Origin: Pseudomonadota bacterium
Lineage (GTDB): Bacteria > Desulfobacterota > Desulfovibrionia > Desulfovibrionales > Desulfomicrobiaceae
Assembly: GCA_023393525.1 (NCBI GenBank)
Contig: JAEWKZ010000045.1
Span: 1 to 35,805, forward strand
Length of the DNA stretch: 35,805 bases
Direction of reading: 5' to 3'
This document shows positions 32,096 through 35,805 of the stretch, piece after piece (within the stretch, counting starts at the first letter, position 1; each line of letters opens with the position of its first letter). Position numbers and translations under genes: made by a program. The notes under the pieces were generated by a model. The model was not told the origin of the DNA. It was given only the letters and a program-made list of their open reading frames with translations, and did no database searches.

Positions 32096-35000
32096 GGGAT
32101 GCGGGTCAGCGTCTGCACCCCGTTCTGGGCGGGGGCCTTGGCCAGTTGCTTGTGGAAGTCCTTGCGCCACGTCTCGCCGTGGCGGAGTCCGGCCAAAAAT
32201 TCCAAAGTGTGCAGAACGTCGCGGCGGACGCCCATCTCCAGCAGCGAGCGGCTGATGCCGATCTTGCAGGACGGACAGCCTACGATCACCGGGCTTTCGG
32301 CAGGGTAGCCGGTGAGGTCGGCGGTGAGCTGCTCTTTTTTGCGCAGCCGCAGGCGGTTGTAGATCTTGGGCGAGGTCAGCGCGCCCAGGCCCGACTCGCC
32401 GCAGCAGAACGGCGAGATGGCCACTTTCGAGCCGACCATCCCGCCCAGTTCCGAGGCGTAGATCTCCCCGGCCTTGAGCGGTGCGACGCCGGTCCATTCG
32501 TGGTGGCAGGCCGCATGGTAGAGCAGCCGCTCCGGACCCTGCCCGAAACCGCCCTTGCCCTGCTGGATGATGAACTGGACCACGTCCTGAAATTCCACCT
32601 GCCGCGTTTCCAGGGATTTGAGGCGGTAGCCCCTGATGCCTTCGCGGCAGGTGCCGCAGGAGGTCAGCACCGCCTTGATGACGAATCCCGCCGCTTCGGC
32701 CTGGCGAATGAGCCCTTCCATGACCTTCTGGTTGTCCGCGCCGATGCGCTCGAACTGGTCCTTGCAGCCCGAGGCCAGGAGCGGATAGCCGCAGCAGAGG
32801 TGGTCCGGCGGCAGGATCACGCTCACCCCGGCGTCCAGCAGCAGACGCACCGAGGCCATGCCGATGGAGCGGTAGAAGAGGCCCGCGCCGCAGCCCGGAA
32901 AATAGATCACCGCGCGTTTGCTGCCGATGTTTTCGCTGGTGATGATGTTGCCCTTGGCCAGGTTCAGGCCTTCCTTGAGGTTCTTGAACTGCGTGCTTGG
33001 CCCCTTGCCGCGCAGGAGCGGGCTGTCCAGGCTTTCGCGCCATTTGGCGGGCAGCAGGTTGACTGCGCGGTTGCCCATTTCCTGGCCGATGCCCGCGATC
33101 TTGGCCATTCGCGGCAGCGTGGTCTGGGGGTCCTGGCTGAGCAGATTGAGCACGCGGTTCTTGAAGGGGTGGCCGCCCGCCCCTTTTTCCTCCAGATAGG
33201 CGCGCATCTGCAGGGTCACGTCCTGGGTGCGGATCTTGACCGGACAGATGGCGTAGCATTTGCCGCAGGCCGTGCAGTGCTCCAGGATCTTGCGCAGTTC
33301 ACCCAGAAGGCGGGTTTCGGGTTCGCCGTTCTGGAGCTGCGAGTAGTAGATGGCCTCGACCAGGGCTCCCAGGGTGATGTTCTTGTTGCGCGGGTGGAAG
33401 AGCAGGCCCTTCTGGGGCAGGTACATGGGACAGACCTGCTTGCATTTGCCGCACCGGGTGCAGGTCTGGACGTTCAAGAGCAGGTTGATCAGGCTTTCCT
33501 TGCCGGGCAGGGCCGTCTTGTTGATGTCTTTTATGAGCCGGTTGAAGGAGAAGGTGTAGGGCACGACCACCAGATCGCGCTGGGTCAGCTTGCCGGGATT
33601 GAAGATGTTGTTGGGGTCGACCTTCTTCTTGTAGGTGCGCAGGGCCGCGATCTTTTCCTCGGCCAGAAACCCGATCTTGGTGATGCCGATGCCGTGCTCT
33701 CCGGAGACCTGCCCTTTGAGCTGGAGCACCTTGTGGAAGATCCTCTCCACCGCCTCTTCGGCCAGGCCCAGCATGCGCGGGTCATTGGAGTTGACCGGCA
33801 GGTTGACGTGGCAGTTGCCGTCGCCCGCGTGCATGTGGTTGGCGATGATCACGCGGGTGCCCTGCATGTTGTCGAAGATTTTGGTCAGCTCCTCGTGCAG
33901 CTTGGAATACTTGGATTTCAGATGCTGGAAGAAGAAGGAGGTCTGGAGCTGCAATTCCTGTTCGGGCAGGTCCTCCTTGGTGGTCTTGCCTTTGATGATG
34001 GACGAGGCCACGTCCATCTCCATGCGGATGAACTCGTCGTCGACCTCTATGCCTTGCAGAAGCTGCACCTGGTGCAGGGCGTCGCGGTAGGCGATGGCCA
34101 GGTAATAAAGGTTCTGTTCCTCCAGAAAATCCGCGAAATCCGGGATGACCTCCAGGGGGATGACGATGTCCTCGTTGAGCTTGAATCCGCTGGTGCGCTT
34201 GGAGATGGCCGAGAGCTGGTGCCGGTCGTGCCAGAAGACTTCGGCCTCGCGGTCGTCCGCGGCCACGAAGCTGTCGACGTTGTCGTAGTTGGCGCAGATG
34301 TCCGTGATGCGGCGCACGGCGTCGAACACGGCCTCCTCGTCGGTGGAGTCGAGCTGGATGATCAGCACCGAGATGGGGATGCCGTCGAATTTCTGCGATT
34401 TCTTCTCGTATTCGATGGCCTGCACGTACTTGATCCCGAACTCCTCCAGGGCCGAGAGCTTGACCAGATCGCCCCGGGTGCGGATTTCGTCGCGCATGGC
34501 CACGATGTCCTTGATCACGAACATGGCGTTGCGCATGGAATTTCCGTAGAATTCCAGACACATGACCCGCGAGTGGGGCAGGATGGGATAGAGGGTGAAG
34601 GTGGCCTCGGTGATGATGCCGTCCACGCCCTCCTTCTGCACTCCGGGCAGGCCGCCCAGAAACTTGTTGGTCACGTCCTTGCCCAGGGCCGTGCCGCGAA
34701 TCTCGTCTCCGGCCAGGGTGATGGTCTCGCGCTTGTTGCCGAACTCGTCCAGGATTTCGAACACCGCCGTGTCCTCCGGCATGATCTTGTGCCGGGGATG
34801 GTCCACGCGGTTGATCTGGATCACCTCGCCCGTGGGCAGGACCATCTTGTAGGACAGGATGTTGTCGAGGGTGGTCCCGTATTCGAAGGCGAAGGGGCCG
34901 CCCGCGTTTTCCGAGACATTGCCCCCGATGGACGAGGCCGCCTTGGAGGCCGGGTCCACGGTGAAAAGCAGGCCCTTGGCCGCGGCCGCCTGAATGGCGG

Positions 35001-35643
35001 TCAGGGTGATCACGCCGGACTGCACGGTGATGGTCCGGGCCTGCACGTCGATGTCGATGATTTCCTTGAAGCGGCTCAGGCTCAGGATCACGCTGCGCGG
35101 CTTGGCCGGCACGGCGCCGCCGGTCAGGCCGGAGCCGCCGCCGCGGGGCACGATGGGAAAGCCCATTTCGTTGGCCAGGCGGATGATGCCCTGGATCTGC
35201 GTCGTGTTCTCCGGAAAGACCACCAGGGCGGGAAGTTCCATGCGCAGGTCGGTGGCGTCGGTGGAGCACTCGATGAGATTGTTGGAGGCCGAGACGATCT
35301 GCTCCTTGCCCATGATGGAGGACAGACGGGAGATCAGCGTGGTCTTGAATTTCTGGTCGGCCTCGAAACTGTCCCAGAACCGTTCCAGACATCCGGACAG
35401 TTCGCGGTAATATTCCGGGGACAGGGCCGCGCGTTCGGCCTGCAACTGGGCGTCGACGCTTTTGCGCACGTCCTTGGCCGGAATGAAGGGGTTGTAGCGG
35501 ATGATGAACAGTTCTTCGGCCAGGCCCAGGGCCAGTTGCTGCAGATATTCGGGCCAGGTCTGGAACTCTTCCAGGGGCAGGCCCAGAACGCGTTTGACCA
35601 GGCGTTCGGGGGCGAGGGAGATATGTGGTCCTTTTTGAGGCAT
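32092..35643 (-). CDS. Large FAD-linked oxidase fused to an iron-sulfur, CCG-domain subunit (D-2-hydroxyacid dehydrogenase type)
   Basis: An 1183-residue fusion. The N-terminal ~680 residues form a GlcD/Dld-type FAD oxidase: PRGGGSGLTGGAVPAKPRSV and SSIGGNVSENAGGPFAFEYG bind the flavin, and ANHMHAGDGNCHVNLPV with SGEHGIGITK close the substrate domain. The C-terminal part is GlcF-like, with two ferredoxin motifs (CTRCGKCKQVCP, CTACGKCYAICP) and two CCG-type domains (GCGAGLFYRS with HLCCGYPLL, and AACHHEW with FCCGESG and GCPSC). It should oxidise a 2-hydroxyacid such as D-lactate or glycolate and pass electrons on to quinone or a low-potential carrier; the acceptor is unknown. The ATG at 35643 has only a weak ribosome-binding site. 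It leads the unit with ruvX and mltG. Confidence 0.92.
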   Translation of the reverse strand: MPQKGPHISLAPERLVKRVLGLPLEEFQTWPEYLQQLALGLAEELFIIRYNPFIPAKDVRKSVDAQLQAERAALSPEYYRELSGCLERFWDSFEADQKFKTTLISRLSSIMGKEQIVSASNNLIECSTDATDLRMELPALVVFPENTTQIQGIIRLANEMGFPIVPRGGGSGLTGGAVPAKPRSVILSLSRFKEIIDIDVQARTITVQSGVITLTAIQAAAAKGLLFTVDPASKAASSIGGNVSENAGGPFAFEYGTTLDNILSYKMVLPTGEVIQINRVDHPRHKIMPEDTAVFEILDEFGNKRETITLAGDEIRGTALGKDVTNKFLGGLPGVQKEGVDGIITEATFTLYPILPHSRVMCLEFYGNSMRNAMFVIKDIVAMRDEIRTRGDLVKLSALEEFGIKYVQAIEYEKKSQKFDGIPISVLIIQLDSTDEEAVFDAVRRITDICANYDNVDSFVAADDREAEVFWHDRHQLSAISKRTSGFKLNEDIVIPLEVIPDFADFLEEQNLYYLAIAYRDALHQVQLLQGIEVDDEFIRMEMDVASSIIKGKTTKEDLPEQELQLQTSFFFQHLKSKYSKLHEELTKIFDNMQGTRVIIANHMHAGDGNCHVNLPVNSNDPRMLGLAEEAVERIFHKVLQLKGQVSGEHGIGITKIGFLAEEKIAALRTYKKKVDPNNIFNPGKLTQRDLVVVPYTFSFNRLIKDINKTALPGKESLINLLLNVQTCTRCGKCKQVCPMYLPQKGLLFHPRNKNITLGALVEAIYYSQLQNGEPETRLLGELRKILEHCTACGKCYAICPVKIRTQDVTLQMRAYLEEKGAGGHPFKNRVLNLLSQDPQTTLPRMAKIAGIGQEMGNRAVNLLPAKWRESLDSPLLRGKGPSTQFKNLKEGLNLAKGNIITSENIGSKRAVIYFPGCGAGLFYRSIGMASVRLLLDAGVSVILPPDHLCCGYPLLASGCKDQFERIGADNQKVMEGLIRQAEAAGFVIKAVLTSCGTCREGIRGYRLKSLETRQVEFQDVVQFIIQQGKGGFGQGPERLLYHAACHHEWTGVAPLKAGEIYASELGGMVGSKVAISPFCCGESGLGALTSPKIYNRLRLRKKEQLTADLTGYPAESPVIVGCPSCKIGISRSLLEMGVRRDVLHTLEFLAGLRHGETWRKDFHKQLAKAPAQNGVQTLTRIP

Positions 35644-35719
35644 GACGATTCCATATGTGAGGCCGGCGGGCGGCCGCTGTGGTTTGACGATGGGACAGGC
35701 GTGTCAGGCAAAAACGTGA

Positions 35720-35748
35720 TTTTTAAACACAAGCAGGGGGGTTGGCAA
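35720..35748 (-). promoter_or_regulatory. Candidate sigma-70 promoter of the oxidoreductase-ruvX-mltG operon
   Basis: On the minus strand TTGCCA (35743-35748, 5 of 6) is followed after 17 bases by TAAAAA (35720-35725, 4 of 6). The AT-rich island stands out in an otherwise very GC-rich leader. The predicted leader is about 70 bases. Confidence 0.5.
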
Positions 35749-35760
35749 GGCGCAAAAAGA

Positions 35761-35805
35761 TGGGCCCCGGCCCGCGCCCCGCGCCCGGGGGGGGGGGTGG
35801 GTGAA
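35761..35805. other. Extreme GC / poly-G window edge, probable low-quality sequence
   Basis: The last 45 bases are almost only G and C, with an 11-base G-run at 35787-35797. No gene or motif is supported. Such a run at the very end often reflects an assembly or read-end error and should not be interpreted. Confidence 0.5.

Noticed and set aside
35787..35797. The 11-base G-run as a possible quadruplex signal
   Set aside because: A single homopolymer at the very window edge is more likely a sequencing or assembly artefact.

Overview
The window looks like high-GC chromosomal DNA of a sulfate-reducing bacterium of the Desulfovibrionales (Desulfovibrio/Desulfomicrobium type). This is inferred from gene content: a two-gene SUF-like Fe-S assembly module, a pseudouridine synthase fused to dephospho-CoA kinase, a VWA-TSP3-OmpA envelope protein, a 1183-residue FAD/iron-sulfur oxidoreductase, and many conserved small proteins. 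No rRNA, tRNA, CRISPR array or phage module was seen.

Layout. (1) 1-560: the 3' end of an IS256-type transposase and non-coding sequence. (2) 561-6105, minus strand: dinB, a DDAH-like amidinohydrolase, a 54-aa zinc ribbon, a polar amino acid ABC transporter (binding protein, permease with an unusual extra domain, ATPase) and a small helical protein, closed by a terminator. (3) 6257-12389, plus strand: the VWA-OmpA protein, the RluA-CoaE fusion, a rhomboid protease, sufC-sufB, and a YdjM-like membrane protein. (4) 12439-16044, minus strand: a receiver-only response regulator followed by a 1052-aa protein with a PHP-like N-terminal part and a membrane-embedded C-terminal part. This pair is the best candidate for an undescribed system. 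(5) 16244-21230, plus strand: comEC, a 59-aa protein, lptF, lptG and a 36-aa membrane protein, tightly packed. (6) 21212-23372: a TetR repressor divergent from a FadL-type outer membrane protein whose middle third is strikingly AT-rich. (7) 23672-35643, minus strand: a COG1738 (YhhQ-like) transporter, a hotdog thioesterase, a complete peptide ABC transporter, mltG, ruvX and the large oxidoreductase.

How the genes work together. Both ABC transporter loci place the binding protein first, with a strong hairpin after it, so the soluble receptor is probably made in excess over the membrane parts. In the envelope theme, LptF/LptG export LPS, FadL imports hydrophobic molecules, MltG trims nascent glycan strands and the VWA-OmpA protein bridges outer membrane and peptidoglycan. 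Translational coupling is frequent: ATGA, GTGA, TAATG or TGATG junctions join the 59-aa gene to lptF, lptF to lptG, the oxidoreductase to ruvX, ruvX to mltG, dppB to dppC, and dppF to the thioesterase.

Limits: all calls come from reading translations and motifs. No database search or structure prediction was run, so family names rest on recognised motifs and operon context.
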